Origin: CAXYVC01 sp964292295
GTDB lineage: Bacteria; Acidobacteriota; Holophagae; Holophagales; Holophagaceae
Assembly: GCA_964292295.1 (NCBI GenBank)
Contig: CAXYVC010000016.1
Coordinates: 1-38,291, forward strand
Direction: 5' to 3'
Length of the DNA stretch: 38,291 bases
The position numbers and the translations under genes were made by a program. Shown piece after piece: positions 8,562 through 16,592 of the stretch (positions within the stretch are counted from its first letter, which is position 1; each line of letters starts with the position of its first letter). Under the pieces are notes generated by a model that ran no database searches, had not been told where the DNA came from, and saw only the letters and a list, made by a program, of their open reading frames with translations.

Positions 8562-9824
8562 ATGAGCAAGGTCAGCATCATCGGCGCCAGCAACACGAAA
8601 TTCGGCAGCTTGGTGAAGAAGAACAAGGAGACGGGCGAGGTCACGGACCTGGCTTCCATCTACGACCTGATGATCGAGGCGGGCCGCGGGGCGCTGGCGG
8701 ACGCCGGCCTTTCGGGCAAGGACGTGGACGGCGTGTGGGTCGGCTCCTGTGCGCCGGGCCTCTTTGCCAACCAGGAGCACCTGGCGGCCTTCGCCACCGA
8801 GATCGACCCGGAGGGCCTGCGCTTCAAGAGCATGACCCGCTGCGAGGACGCCTGCGCCAGCGGTTCCGTGGCGCTGTACGACGCCCTCTACGCCGTGGAA
8901 TCCGGTCGCGCCAAGGTGGCCCTGGTGGTGGGCGTGGAGAAGATGAACCTGCTGGACACCAAGGGCGTCACCCACGCCCTGGCGACCTGCTCCTACTGGC
9001 CCGAGGAGGGCGGGAAGGGCGGCTCCTTCCCCGGCCTCTTCGCCGAGTACGCCAAGGGCTACCGGGACCACTACAAGCTGGACCCCAAGGAGCTGGAGCG
9101 CATGCTCGCTTCCGTCTCCGCCCTCTGCTACCGGAACGGCCTGGACAATCCCCTGGCCCACTTCGGCAAGGGCGGTCCCACCGACAAGCTCGGCCTCGTC
9201 ACGGCCGAGGCGATCCTGAACCTGCCCCCCGAGAAGAACCCCGTCATCGTGGAACCCCTGAAGCTCCACGACTGCTCCCTGGTGACGGACGGCGCCGCCG
9301 CGGTGGTCATCATGCGCACCGAGGAGGCCCTGGCCGCCGGCAAGCGCGTGGTGGAGATCGCGGGCATCGCGCACGTGAACGAGCGCCTCGCCATCAGCGT
9401 GCGCCCGAACATGCACGAGCTGATGGCCGGCAAGGAGGCCGTTCGCCGCGCCTTCGCCGAGGCGAGGATCGCGATCCAGGACGTGGACCTCGCCGAGGTG
9501 CACGACTGCTTCACCATCAACCAGCTGCTCTGCACCGAGGCCCTGGGCCTGTCGAAGGACGGCCGCGCGGGCTACGACTACCTCGAGGGCCGCTTCACCC
9601 GGGACGACGCGGCCTGCGCCGTGAACATCTCCGGCGGCCTGAAGGCCAAGGGCCACCCCGTGGGCGCCACCGGCACCTCCATGCATGCCCTGGTCTACAA
9701 ACAGCTGGTGGGCGAGCCCATCGGCGCCACCATGAGCGCCAAGCAGCCCCAGATCGGCGTCACCTTCAACGTGGGCGGAAGTTCCGTCACCAACTGCGTG
9801 TCGGTGCTGCGCCGCCTGAAGTAG
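8562..9824 (+). CDS. Thiolase of the SCP2/SCP-x type, probable acetoacetyl-CoA thiolase
   Basis: Product is 420 residues. The nucleophilic cysteine is Cys98 in CEDACASGS. His314 in EVHDCFT and His365 in GGLKAKGHPVGATG complete a thiolase active site. The HDCF motif and overall length place it in the SCP2-thiolase-like branch rather than the AtoB/PhaA branch. As the last gene after atoDA it probably splits acetoacetyl-CoA into two acetyl-CoA, one of which returns to Kce. SCP2-like thiolases can also act on longer or branched acyl groups, so the exact substrate is inference. ATG 8562 has a strong AGGAGG site directly after the atoA stop. Confidence 0.9.
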   Translation: MSKVSIIGASNTKFGSLVKKNKETGEVTDLASIYDLMIEAGRGALADAGLSGKDVDGVWVGSCAPGLFANQEHLAAFATEIDPEGLRFKSMTRCEDACASGSVALYDALYAVESGRAKVALVVGVEKMNLLDTKGVTHALATCSYWPEEGGKGGSFPGLFAEYAKGYRDHYKLDPKELERMLASVSALCYRNGLDNPLAHFGKGGPTDKLGLVTAEAILNLPPEKNPVIVEPLKLHDCSLVTDGAAAVVIMRTEEALAAGKRVVEIAGIAHVNERLAISVRPNMHELMAGKEAVRRAFAEARIAIQDVDLAEVHDCFTINQLLCTEALGLSKDGRAGYDYLEGRFTRDDAACAVNISGGLKAKGHPVGATGTSMHALVYKQLVGEPIGATMSAKQPQIGVTFNVGGSSVTNCVSVLRRLK

Positions 9825-9847
9825 GCCCGGCAAGGCCCGCTGGTCCC

Positions 9848-9884
9848 AGGCCCCGGACGGTCCGCCCCAGGACCTCCGGGGCCT
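9848..9884 (+). terminator. Strong GC hairpin after the lysine operon
   Basis: AGGCCCCGGA (9848-9857) pairs perfectly with TCCGGGGCCT (9875-9884). Inside it GGTCC (9859-9863) pairs with GGACC (9870-9874) around a 6-base loop, with a single bulged C. The structure starts 24 bases after the thiolase stop and would end the ten-gene operon. No T-run follows, so it may be an RNA 3' end stabiliser or a hairpin aiding termination rather than a classical intrinsic terminator. Confidence 0.6.
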
Positions 9885-9908
9885 CGCCTATGGGGCGGGC
9901 AACCCTGG

Positions 9909-9914
9909 TACCCT
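9909..9914 (+). promoter_or_regulatory. Possible -10 element for pepD
   Basis: TGGTACCCT resembles an extended -10 (TGn then TACCCT) about 50 bases before the pepD start. No convincing -35 hexamer is visible. The element lies between the operon-ending hairpin and pepD, where a promoter is expected. Confidence 0.25.
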
Positions 9915-9964
9915 GGGGGCACCGACCCGATGCGGGCCATCGTTCCATCCTTCCGGAGGACATC

Positions 9965-11416
9965 GTGAGTGACGTGATCGCCAACCTGGAACCCAAGCTC
10001 GTGTGGGAATACTTCTCCGAGCTCTCCAAGATCCCCCGCGGGTCCAAGCACGAGGCCGCCGCGGCGAAGTGGGTGGCGGAACAGGGCCGCAAGCTCGGCT
10101 GCGAGGTGATCGAGGACGAGGTCGGCAACGTCGTCATCCGCAAGAAGGCGACGCCTGGCCGCGAGAACCGTCCCGGCGTGGTGCTCCAGGCCCACGTGGA
10201 CATGGTCTGCGAGAAGAACGAGAACACGGTCCACGACTTCGAGAAGGATCCCATCCGCCTGCGCCGCGAGGGTGACCACCTCTACGCCACGGGCACCACG
10301 CTGGGCGCCGACAACGGCATCGGCGTGGCCGCCGCCCTGGCCGCGATGGCCTCCAAGGACCTGGAGCATGGCCCCCTGGAGGCCCTGATCACCATCGACG
10401 AGGAGACCGGCCTCACGGGCGCCAACCACTTCGCGGGGGGCGTGCTCCAGGGCAAGTACTTCCTGAACCTGGACAGCGAGGAGGAGGGCTACCTCACCAT
10501 CGGCTGCGCCGGCGGCATCGACACCATCGCCCGCTACAAGGCGGCCTGGCAGGCCCCCGCGGCCGGCGCGAAGGGCTACCGCGTGAAGGTCTCGGGCCTG
10601 AAGGGCGGCCACAGCGGCATCGACATCAACGGCGGCCGCGGCAACGCCATCCGCTTCCTGGCCCGCGTGATCTACCGCCTGCAGCAGGAGCTGCCCGTGG
10701 CGCTCGCCTCCATCAAGGGCGGCAACAAGCGCAACGCCATCGCCCGCGAGGCCTCCGCCGTCCTGGCGCTGGATCCCGCGAAGGGGGGCGCGCTGAAGGC
10801 CCTGGTGGCCCGTCTCGAGGAGGAGGCCAAGAGCGCTCTTGGAGCCTTCGATCCCAACCTCGCCATCACGGTGGAGGGCGTCGACGCCCCCGCCCAGGTC
10901 ATGGCCGACGCGGATGCCCGCAGGATCGTGGCCACCCTCTTCACCATGGTGCACGGCGTGGTGGCCATGAGCCCCGATATCCAGGGCCTGGTGCAGACCA
11001 GCACGAACCTGGGCGTGGTGGACACGAAGGACGGCGTGGTGGAGTTCAACATGCTGCACCGCTCCTCCATCGACAGCTCCAAGGCGGCCCTGGTGGACCG
11101 CGTGACCGCCCACCTCGGCCTGGCGGGCTGGGACGTCGAGCACGTGGGCGGCTACCCCGGCTGGAAGCCCGAGCCCGACGCGGAGCTCGTGAAGATCGTG
11201 GACGGCGTGCAGAAGGACCTCTTCGGCAAGCCCATGATCATCCTGGCCATCCACGCCGGCCTGGAGTGCGGCATCATCGGCAAGCAGTACCCGGGCATGC
11301 AGATGGTCTCCATCGGCCCTGACATGTGGGACGTGCACACCCCCGACGAGCACCTGAGCATCCCGAGCGTGGCGAACTTCTGGAAGCTGCTCGGCGCGGT
11401 GCTGGCCAAGATCTGA
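9965..11416 (+). CDS. pepD: Aminoacyl-histidine dipeptidase (peptidase D, M20 family)
   Basis: Product is 483 residues, nearly the same as E. coli PepD (485). It is a cytosolic Zn-dependent dipeptidase that hydrolyses Xaa-His and other dipeptides. Metal-site motifs include His77 in QAHVDM, Asp116 in LGADNG, the DEETG general-base motif and the CGGID/KGGHSGIDI segments typical of this subgroup. GTG 9965 follows CCGGAGGACATC, a good ribosome site, and gives the family N-terminus (NLEPKLVWEYFSELSKIPRGS). It stands alone between two hairpins, so it is probably its own unit. Peptide hydrolysis would feed the amino-acid fermentation encoded upstream. Confidence 0.95.
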   Translation: MSDVIANLEPKLVWEYFSELSKIPRGSKHEAAAAKWVAEQGRKLGCEVIEDEVGNVVIRKKATPGRENRPGVVLQAHVDMVCEKNENTVHDFEKDPIRLRREGDHLYATGTTLGADNGIGVAAALAAMASKDLEHGPLEALITIDEETGLTGANHFAGGVLQGKYFLNLDSEEEGYLTIGCAGGIDTIARYKAAWQAPAAGAKGYRVKVSGLKGGHSGIDINGGRGNAIRFLARVIYRLQQELPVALASIKGGNKRNAIAREASAVLALDPAKGGALKALVARLEEEAKSALGAFDPNLAITVEGVDAPAQVMADADARRIVATLFTMVHGVVAMSPDIQGLVQTSTNLGVVDTKDGVVEFNMLHRSSIDSSKAALVDRVTAHLGLAGWDVEHVGGYPGWKPEPDAELVKIVDGVQKDLFGKPMIILAIHAGLECGIIGKQYPGMQMVSIGPDMWDVHTPDEHLSIPSVANFWKLLGAVLAKI

Positions 11417-11433
11417 TTCCTGTCGGCACGGAA

Positions 11434-11475
11434 AAAGAGGAAGGGCGCCCGGTTCGCTGGGCGCCCTTCCTCTTT
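11434..11475. terminator. Bidirectional intrinsic terminator
   Basis: A perfect 17-base inverted repeat: AAAGAGGAAGGGCGCCC at 11434-11450 and its complement at 11459-11475, with an 8-base loop. The A-rich left flank and T-rich right flank give a U-run in both directions. It sits between the convergent stops of pepD (11416) and the minus-strand lipoprotein gene (11493), serving both. Confidence 0.93.
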
Positions 11476-11492
11476 CTCTTTGGCGAGTTCGG

Positions 11493-12092
11493 CTACATCC
11501 GCTCGGCGGGCTTCCAGCCCTCGGCGTAGGTCACGGGCACCTTGGTCTTCAGCTCCTGGAGGAGGGCCTTCTTGGCCTCCTCCTGCTGCTGCTGCTGCCA
11601 CATGCCCTTGAGCTGCGGCTTCACGGCCTCGAAGGCCGGGAAGTCCTTGTCCTGGCCCGCGGAACGGGCCACGGCCAGCCGCTCGTCGTAGATGGCGCGC
11701 AGCTGGGCCTCGGTGGGCTCCACCTGGGCGCCGGCGCGACGCTCCATCATCACCTGCAGGTAGGCCTGGGCTGCGGCCTGCTCCAGGAGCATCTTGGTGC
11801 CGGGCTCCTTGTCCAGCCCCTCCTTGGCGGCCAGCTGGTTCACGGCGCGCATCATGGCGAGGTTGCCGAGCAGCTCGTTGCGGCGCTCCCGCATCTCCGG
11901 GTTCTGGAAGGCCTCCTCGGCCTTCTTGTCGTCCTTGAGGACGAGGCGCAGCAGGGCGCGGTATTCCGTCTCGGTGACCTTCTTGCCGCCGACGTTGGCC
12001 AGGACGGGGCTGGTGTCCCGGGAGAGCCTTCCGCAGCCGAGGGTGCCCAGGGTCACCAGGGCGGCGAGGGGCAGGGCGGTGTGCATCCTCAT
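11493..12092 (-). CDS. Lipoprotein with SurA N-terminal-like chaperone fold, no PPIase domain
   Basis: Product is 199 residues. Residues 1-20 form a signal peptide ending in TLGC, an acceptable lipobox with Cys20 as lipidation site. The rest is helical and reads like the SurA/PrsA N-terminal chaperone region (ANVGGKKVTETEYRALLRL and a later EAQLRAIYDERLA segment). No parvulin catalytic domain follows. It is probably a periplasmic, membrane-anchored folding helper, but this is a family-level inference. A run of five glutamines encoded by five CAG codons lies near residue 165-170. AAAGGAG lies 6 bases before the start. It is divergent from mreB. Confidence 0.7.
   Translation of the reverse strand: MRMHTALPLAALVTLGTLGCGRLSRDTSPVLANVGGKKVTETEYRALLRLVLKDDKKAEEAFQNPEMRERRNELLGNLAMMRAVNQLAAKEGLDKEPGTKMLLEQAAAQAYLQVMMERRAGAQVEPTEAQLRAIYDERLAVARSAGQDKDFPAFEAVKPQLKGMWQQQQQEEAKKALLQELKTKVPVTYAEGWKPAERM
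11583..11597 (-). repeat. (CAG)5 trinucleotide repeat within the lipoprotein gene
   Basis: Five consecutive CTG units on the plus strand encode five glutamines (WQQQQQEE) in the minus-strand lipoprotein. It is short, but notable as a possible slippage site. Confidence 0.8.
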
Positions 12093-12123
12093 GCAGCACT
12101 CCTTTCTTTGCTGGAACCAGGAT

Positions 12124-12157
12124 GACAGTGCGGAGCCCCGCTTCCCAGCGGACTGTC
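12124..12157. promoter_or_regulatory. Inverted repeat in the divergent region before mreB
   Basis: GACAGT (12124-12129) and ACTGTC (12152-12157) form an inverted repeat with a 22-base GC-rich spacer between the divergent lipoprotein and mreB starts. It could be an operator or RNA stem. Evidence is only the symmetry and location. Confidence 0.25.
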
Positions 12158-12205
12158 CAAGGGGGGCGGATCGTGCGAACCTAGGAGGTTCAAGCGGAGT
12201 GTGAA

Positions 12206-13249
12206 GTGCCCCATCCCTTCTCGAGCCAGTTCTGGTCCAGCCTCTTCACCACCGACCTTGCCATCGACCTGGGCACGGCTTCGGTGCTGGTCTACACCAA
12301 GCAGTCGGGCCGCATCGTGGTGTACGAGCCCTCCATCGTGGCCCTGAACACCGTCACGCACGAGGTGGAGGCGGTGGGCGACGAGGCCAAGCAGCTGCTG
12401 GGCCGCGCTCCCCAGGGCGTGCAGACCATCCGTCCCATGAAGGACGGCATGGTCTACGAGGTGGACGCTGCGGAGAAGATGCTGGACGCCTTCATCCACA
12501 AGGCGCGGCCCAACCGCGGCCTGGCCCGCACCCGCGTCGTGGTGAGCGTGCCCCCCAGGGCCCACCAGGTGGCGCGGCGCGCGGTGAAGCAGGTCTGCTA
12601 CGACGCCAAGGCCGGCGAGGTCTTCCTGGTGGACCAGACCATGGTGGCCGCCATCGGCGCCGGGCTGGCCATCAACGAGAAGCGCGGCTGCATGATCGTC
12701 GATATCGGCGGCGGCACCACGGACGTGGCCGTGATCTCCTACAACGGCAAGGTCTTCGCGGACTCGCTGCTGGTGGCGGGCGACGAGATGGACGAGGCCA
12801 TCATCAAGTACATCCGCGAGAAGTACAACGTGCTCATCTCCGAGGCGGCCGCCGAGGAGGTGAAGTGGAACCTGGGCAGCGCGTACCCCAGCGACAAGCC
12901 CCGCACCATGAACGTGAGCGGTCGGGACCAGTTCGAGGGGCTGCCCAAGACCCTCACGCTGAACGACGCGGAGATCCGCGAGGCCCTGGCCGAGCCCATC
13001 AGCGCCATCGTGGACCTGGTGCGCAAGGCCCTGAACGAGACGCCCCCCCAGCTGGCCGCGGACCTCATCGACCGGGGCATCTGCCTCACGGGCGGCGGCA
13101 GCAAGATCCAGGGGCTGGACGTGCGCATCAGCAAGGAGACGCACCTCCCCTGCTTCCGCGCCGAGGTGCCGGAGACGGCCGTGGTGCGCGGTACCGCCAT
13201 GCTGCTCGACGACATCCCGTTCCTCCGCCGCATCCAGATCCACGACTGA
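12206..13249 (+). CDS. mreB: Rod-shape-determining actin homologue MreB
   Basis: Product is 347 residues (family 340-350), a cytoplasmic ATP-dependent filament former that guides lateral cell-wall synthesis. Phosphate-1 loop AIDLGTASVLVY lies near residue 19, phosphate-2 VDIGGGTTDVAV near 167, and the adenosine motif LTGGGSKIQGLD near 295. The start is GTG 12206. AGGAGG lies 18 bases upstream, rather far, with CGGAG closer. The N-terminus is a few residues longer than common MreB, and no in-frame ATG nearby fits better. First gene of the mreBCD-mrdA-rodA-ligA operon. Confidence 0.96.
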   Translation: MPHPFSSQFWSSLFTTDLAIDLGTASVLVYTKQSGRIVVYEPSIVALNTVTHEVEAVGDEAKQLLGRAPQGVQTIRPMKDGMVYEVDAAEKMLDAFIHKARPNRGLARTRVVVSVPPRAHQVARRAVKQVCYDAKAGEVFLVDQTMVAAIGAGLAINEKRGCMIVDIGGGTTDVAVISYNGKVFADSLLVAGDEMDEAIIKYIREKYNVLISEAAAEEVKWNLGSAYPSDKPRTMNVSGRDQFEGLPKTLTLNDAEIREALAEPISAIVDLVRKALNETPPQLAADLIDRGICLTGGGSKIQGLDVRISKETHLPCFRAEVPETAVVRGTAMLLDDIPFLRRIQIHD

Positions 13250-13256
13250 CCTGACC

Positions 13257-13277
13257 CGCCGGCCGGTTCTGCCGGCG
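13257..13277 (+). other. Hairpin in the mreB-mreC spacer
   Basis: CGCCGGC (13257-13263) and GCCGGCG (13271-13277) form a 7-base GC stem with a 7-base loop, 8 bases after the mreB stop. There is no T-run. It could lower read-through or protect the mreB 3' end so that MreB is made in excess over MreC/MreD; that role is inference. Confidence 0.4.
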
Positions 13278-13327
13278 TCCCCGCCCATGACCCGAAGCCA
13301 TCTTCCGCGCATCCTTCCCGGGCGACC

Positions 13328-14230
13328 GTGCGGCGGGGCGTGGGCGTGAACCCCCGCAGGTTCTTCCGCAGCCCCTCCTCCCTGCGGGGCTGGGCCATCC
13401 TGGTGATCGTCCTCGGCCATCTGGCCTGGGTGCTGCTGGGGCGCGGGCCGGGAAGCCACTGGCAGAACCTGCTTTCGCTCGGCTCCCGCCCCAGCCTGGC
13501 CGTGGTGGGCTGGTGGCAGGGCGTCCAGGCGCGGCGCCACCAGAAGGTGTCGGACCTCCGGCGCGCCGAGGCCGAGCTCGCCCAGCTGCGGGCGGAGCGC
13601 GACGGGCTGAAGCTGGCCCTGGCGAAGGAGGCCGTGCGCCTCGCGGAGGCGGACGAAGCCGTGCGCCTGCTGGGGCTTAAGCGCCAGTTCCCCCTGGAGC
13701 TGAAGGCCGCGCGGGTGATCGCCAGCGTGCGGCGCGCGCCCTTCGGCGGCATGGTGATCGACCAGGGCTGGGATGCGGGGCTCCTGGCGGACCAGGGCCT
13801 GATCTGCCCCGAGGGCGTGGTGGGCCGCGTGTGGGCGGTGGCGGCCAACCAGTCCAGCGTGGTCCCCCTCGACGCCTACAACGCCTCCACCGCCGTGATG
13901 CTGGCCCGCAGCCGCGCCACGGGCGTGCTCATGGGCACGGGGCCGGGGCGCGCCGAGATCCGCTACGTGGGCCCCCAGGAGGTCGTGCAGGTGGGCGAGC
14001 CCGTCTACACCTCGGGGCTGGACCGCGTCTTCCCCCGGGGAATGCTGGTGGGCCATGTGACCTCCGCCAAGGTGGCCGATGCCGAACTGAAGGTGGAGGT
14101 CGCCCTGGCCGCGCCCCTGGACCGGGTGCGCCTCGTCTTCGTGCTTCCGCCCCATCCCCAGCTCCAGCTCGCGCCGCCGGAGGCGCCGAAGCAGGTGCCC
14201 GGGGACACGGCCACGGGAGGCACGCCATGA
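13328..14230 (+). CDS. mreC: Rod-shape-determining protein MreC
   Basis: Up to 300 residues. A membrane-spanning segment (about residues 22-38, WAILVIVLGHLAWVLL) is followed by a coiled coil (about 75-115, rich in A/E/L/R) and the MreC beta-barrel domain, with GMVIDQGWDAGL and the later EPVYTSGLDRVFPRGMLVGHV block typical of the family. It is a periplasmic scaffold linking MreB, MreD and PBP2/RodA. GTG 13328, 13340 and 13346 are all possible starts; I keep the longest, with low certainty. The proline- and alanine-rich tail ends at a stop overlapping the mreD start (ATGA). Confidence 0.92.
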   Translation: MRRGVGVNPRRFFRSPSSLRGWAILVIVLGHLAWVLLGRGPGSHWQNLLSLGSRPSLAVVGWWQGVQARRHQKVSDLRRAEAELAQLRAERDGLKLALAKEAVRLAEADEAVRLLGLKRQFPLELKAARVIASVRRAPFGGMVIDQGWDAGLLADQGLICPEGVVGRVWAVAANQSSVVPLDAYNASTAVMLARSRATGVLMGTGPGRAEIRYVGPQEVVQVGEPVYTSGLDRVFPRGMLVGHVTSAKVADAELKVEVALAAPLDRVRLVFVLPPHPQLQLAPPEAPKQVPGDTATGGTP

Positions 14231-14712
14231 AGCCCGGCGCCATGTCCGGTCGCGGCCCCAGGCACCTCGTCCTGGCGATCCTTTCCCTGGCGGGGATCTG
14301 GGCGAGCGCGCCCTGGCCCGTGCTCCAGGGCTTCTTCCACGCCTTCCTGGTGGTGGGGCTCGTGCCCGAGTTCCGCAGCCGCCTCACGGGCGTGCTGTGG
14401 GCCGCCGCCGCCGGGTGGGTGCTGGAGGGCACCCTGCGCACCTATCCCGTGCTTGGCGGCACGCCCCTGGCAGACATGCTCGTGGGCCTCGTGGGCGCCG
14501 GGATCATCCGGCGCTGGCCGCCGGAGCAGCCGAAGCTCTTCTGGCTGCGATCCGCGGGGCTCGCGCTGCTCCAGGCCGGGCTCGTGCATGCCTGCGTGCG
14601 CATCGCCGCGGGGCCCCACGCCTGGGGCCTCGGCTGGGTCGGCGCCCTGGCGGGGGTTCCGCTCTGGGCTAGCCTCGCCTTCCGGGTCCACCGGCCCCTC
14701 CACTGGCGGTAG
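14227..14712 (+). CDS. mreD: Rod-shape-determining membrane protein MreD
   Basis: Product is 161 residues, very hydrophobic, with about five membrane segments and no soluble domain; typical length and position for MreD. Sequence similarity in this family is low, so the call rests mostly on context between mreC and mrdA. ATG 14227 overlaps the mreC stop by four bases, indicating coupled translation. The stop is two bases before the mrdA start. Confidence 0.85.
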   Translation: MKPGAMSGRGPRHLVLAILSLAGIWASAPWPVLQGFFHAFLVVGLVPEFRSRLTGVLWAAAAGWVLEGTLRTYPVLGGTPLADMLVGLVGAGIIRRWPPEQPKLFWLRSAGLALLQAGLVHACVRIAAGPHAWGLGWVGALAGVPLWASLAFRVHRPLHWR

Positions 14713-14714
14713 GC

Positions 14715-16592
14715 GTGGATCCTCGCCAGCGGATCCTGCTGCAGCGGCGCCTCGCGGGGCTGCGGGGCTTCCTGTGGCTCGGGCTGGGGCTGCTGCTCGT
14801 GGCCTACGTGTGGGTGCAGCTCATCAAGCGGCGGGAGATGCAGGACCTGGCCCAGCGCCAGGCGGTGAAGAACCGCACCACGCCGGCGCCCCGGGGCATC
14901 ATCTTCGACCGCAACGGCAACAAGCTGGTGGACAACCGCCGGGCGCTCCACCTGGTGATCCAGGCGGAAGACCTGCCGAAGGATCTGGCGCCCATCGAGG
15001 CCCTGGCGGCGGCCCTCCAGCGGGATCCGGCGGAACTGAAGCGCCGCATCCAGCTCAGCCGCCAGGCGGGAGCCAACCGCATGGTGGTGCTGCAGGACAA
15101 CCTGGACGAGGCGGGGCTCGCGCAGGCGGAGCTCCTGCGGGCGCGCTTCCCCTTCCTGAGCGTCCAGGTGGCCCCCCGGCGGGTGTATCTGGGGGAGGAC
15201 CTGGCGGGACACCTGCTGGGCTACGTGGGCGAGGTGGACGACCGCCTGATGGCCAAGGAGCCGGGGAAGTTCCAGCTGGGCGAGATCATCGGCAAGGCCG
15301 GCTTCGAGTTCTCCCACAACGCCGAGATCAAGGGTCGGGACGGGCAGCGGCGCATCGTGGTGGACCACCTGGGCCGCGAAGTCGCCCTGAGCGGCGTGGT
15401 GGAGCCCATCCCGGGCCACAGCGTCTTCCTCACCCTCGACGCAGGCCTCCAGCAGGTGCTGAAGGAGGCCTTCGGTGCGGAGAACGGCGCCGGGGTGGTG
15501 ATCGACCTGCGGGACGGGGGCATCCTGGCGCTGTATTCCAGCCCCTCCCTGGACCCGAACGTCTTCCTGAACCGCCTCAGCCAGGAGCAGGTGGACTACT
15601 TCATGCGCAATCCGGTGAAACCCATGCTGAACCGGGCGGTGCAGGGCCTCTATCCGCCCGGCTCCACCTTCAAGCTCCTGGTGGCGCTCGCGGCCATGGA
15701 CAAGGGCATCCTGAAGGCCGACACCGTCTTCCACTGCTCGGGGCAGAAGACCTTCTACAACCGCGTGTTCCGCTGCGATGCGGTGCACGGCTCGGTGAAC
15801 CTGGTGCAGGCCATCGCGCAGAGCTGCAACAACTACTTCTACGAGCTGGGGGCGCGCCTCGACGTGGATGAGATCCACGCGGCGGCGGTGAAATACGGGC
15901 TGGCGGAGAAGACCGGCGTGGACCTTCCCCACGAGGCCACCAGCCGCGTGCCCAGCCGGGAGTGGGTGAGGAAGGCGCGCCCGAAGGAGCCCAGGTGGTA
16001 CGCCGGCGAGACCATCAGCGTGGCCATCGGCCAGGGGGCCAACGCCGTGACGCCCATCTCCCTGGCGCGCTTCTACGCCATGCTCGCCACGAAGGGCAAG
16101 CTGCTGAATCCCCATCTGCTCTACGGCTGGCGCAACGAGCAGACGGGAAAGGTGGACCTCTTCACGCCCCCGCCGCCCCGGGACACGGGCCTCGATCCCG
16201 CCGTCTGGGCGGTGCTGGACGAGGGGCTCTACCAGGTGGTGAAGGCGGGCACCGCCAAGGCGTCCGATATCCCGGGCTTCGACATGGTGGGGAAGACGGG
16301 CACCTCCCAGGTGCGTTCCCTGGGCGCCAGCCGCGAGGAGTCCCGGCGCCAGGAGAAGAAGTTCCGCGACAACGCGCTGTTCGCCGGCTACGCCCCGCGC
16401 AACAACCCGCAGATCGCCTTCGCCATCGTGGCGGAGAACGCGGGCTTCGGCGCGGCCTCGGCGGCGCCCGTGGCGAAGAAGCTCTGCGAATACTGGTTCC
16501 TGCAGCGGCCCCTGAAGCCGCTCCCCCCGCCGGGCGTGCGCCCGGCGCGTGCGCCTGAGGCGTCCGCCGCCTCCCAGGGGGTGCAGCCGTGA
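14715..16592 (+). CDS. mrdA: Penicillin-binding protein 2, elongasome transpeptidase
   Basis: Product is 625 residues. There is one N-terminal membrane anchor (about 19-37), a pedestal/dimer domain with RGIIFDRNGNKL, then the transpeptidase domain. Active-site motifs are Ser317-T-F-Lys320 (PPGSTFKL), Ser370-C-Asn372 and Lys527-T-G (GKTGTSQ). It crosslinks lateral-wall peptidoglycan with RodA, encoded next. The C-terminal tail is rich in proline and alanine. GTG 14715 is two bases after the mreD stop; the last codon and stop overlap the rodA start (GTGA). Confidence 0.96.
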   Translation: MDPRQRILLQRRLAGLRGFLWLGLGLLLVAYVWVQLIKRREMQDLAQRQAVKNRTTPAPRGIIFDRNGNKLVDNRRALHLVIQAEDLPKDLAPIEALAAALQRDPAELKRRIQLSRQAGANRMVVLQDNLDEAGLAQAELLRARFPFLSVQVAPRRVYLGEDLAGHLLGYVGEVDDRLMAKEPGKFQLGEIIGKAGFEFSHNAEIKGRDGQRRIVVDHLGREVALSGVVEPIPGHSVFLTLDAGLQQVLKEAFGAENGAGVVIDLRDGGILALYSSPSLDPNVFLNRLSQEQVDYFMRNPVKPMLNRAVQGLYPPGSTFKLLVALAAMDKGILKADTVFHCSGQKTFYNRVFRCDAVHGSVNLVQAIAQSCNNYFYELGARLDVDEIHAAAVKYGLAEKTGVDLPHEATSRVPSREWVRKARPKEPRWYAGETISVAIGQGANAVTPISLARFYAMLATKGKLLNPHLLYGWRNEQTGKVDLFTPPPPRDTGLDPAVWAVLDEGLYQVVKAGTAKASDIPGFDMVGKTGTSQVRSLGASREESRRQEKKFRDNALFAGYAPRNNPQIAFAIVAENAGFGAASAAPVAKKLCEYWFLQRPLKPLPPPGVRPARAPEASAASQGVQP

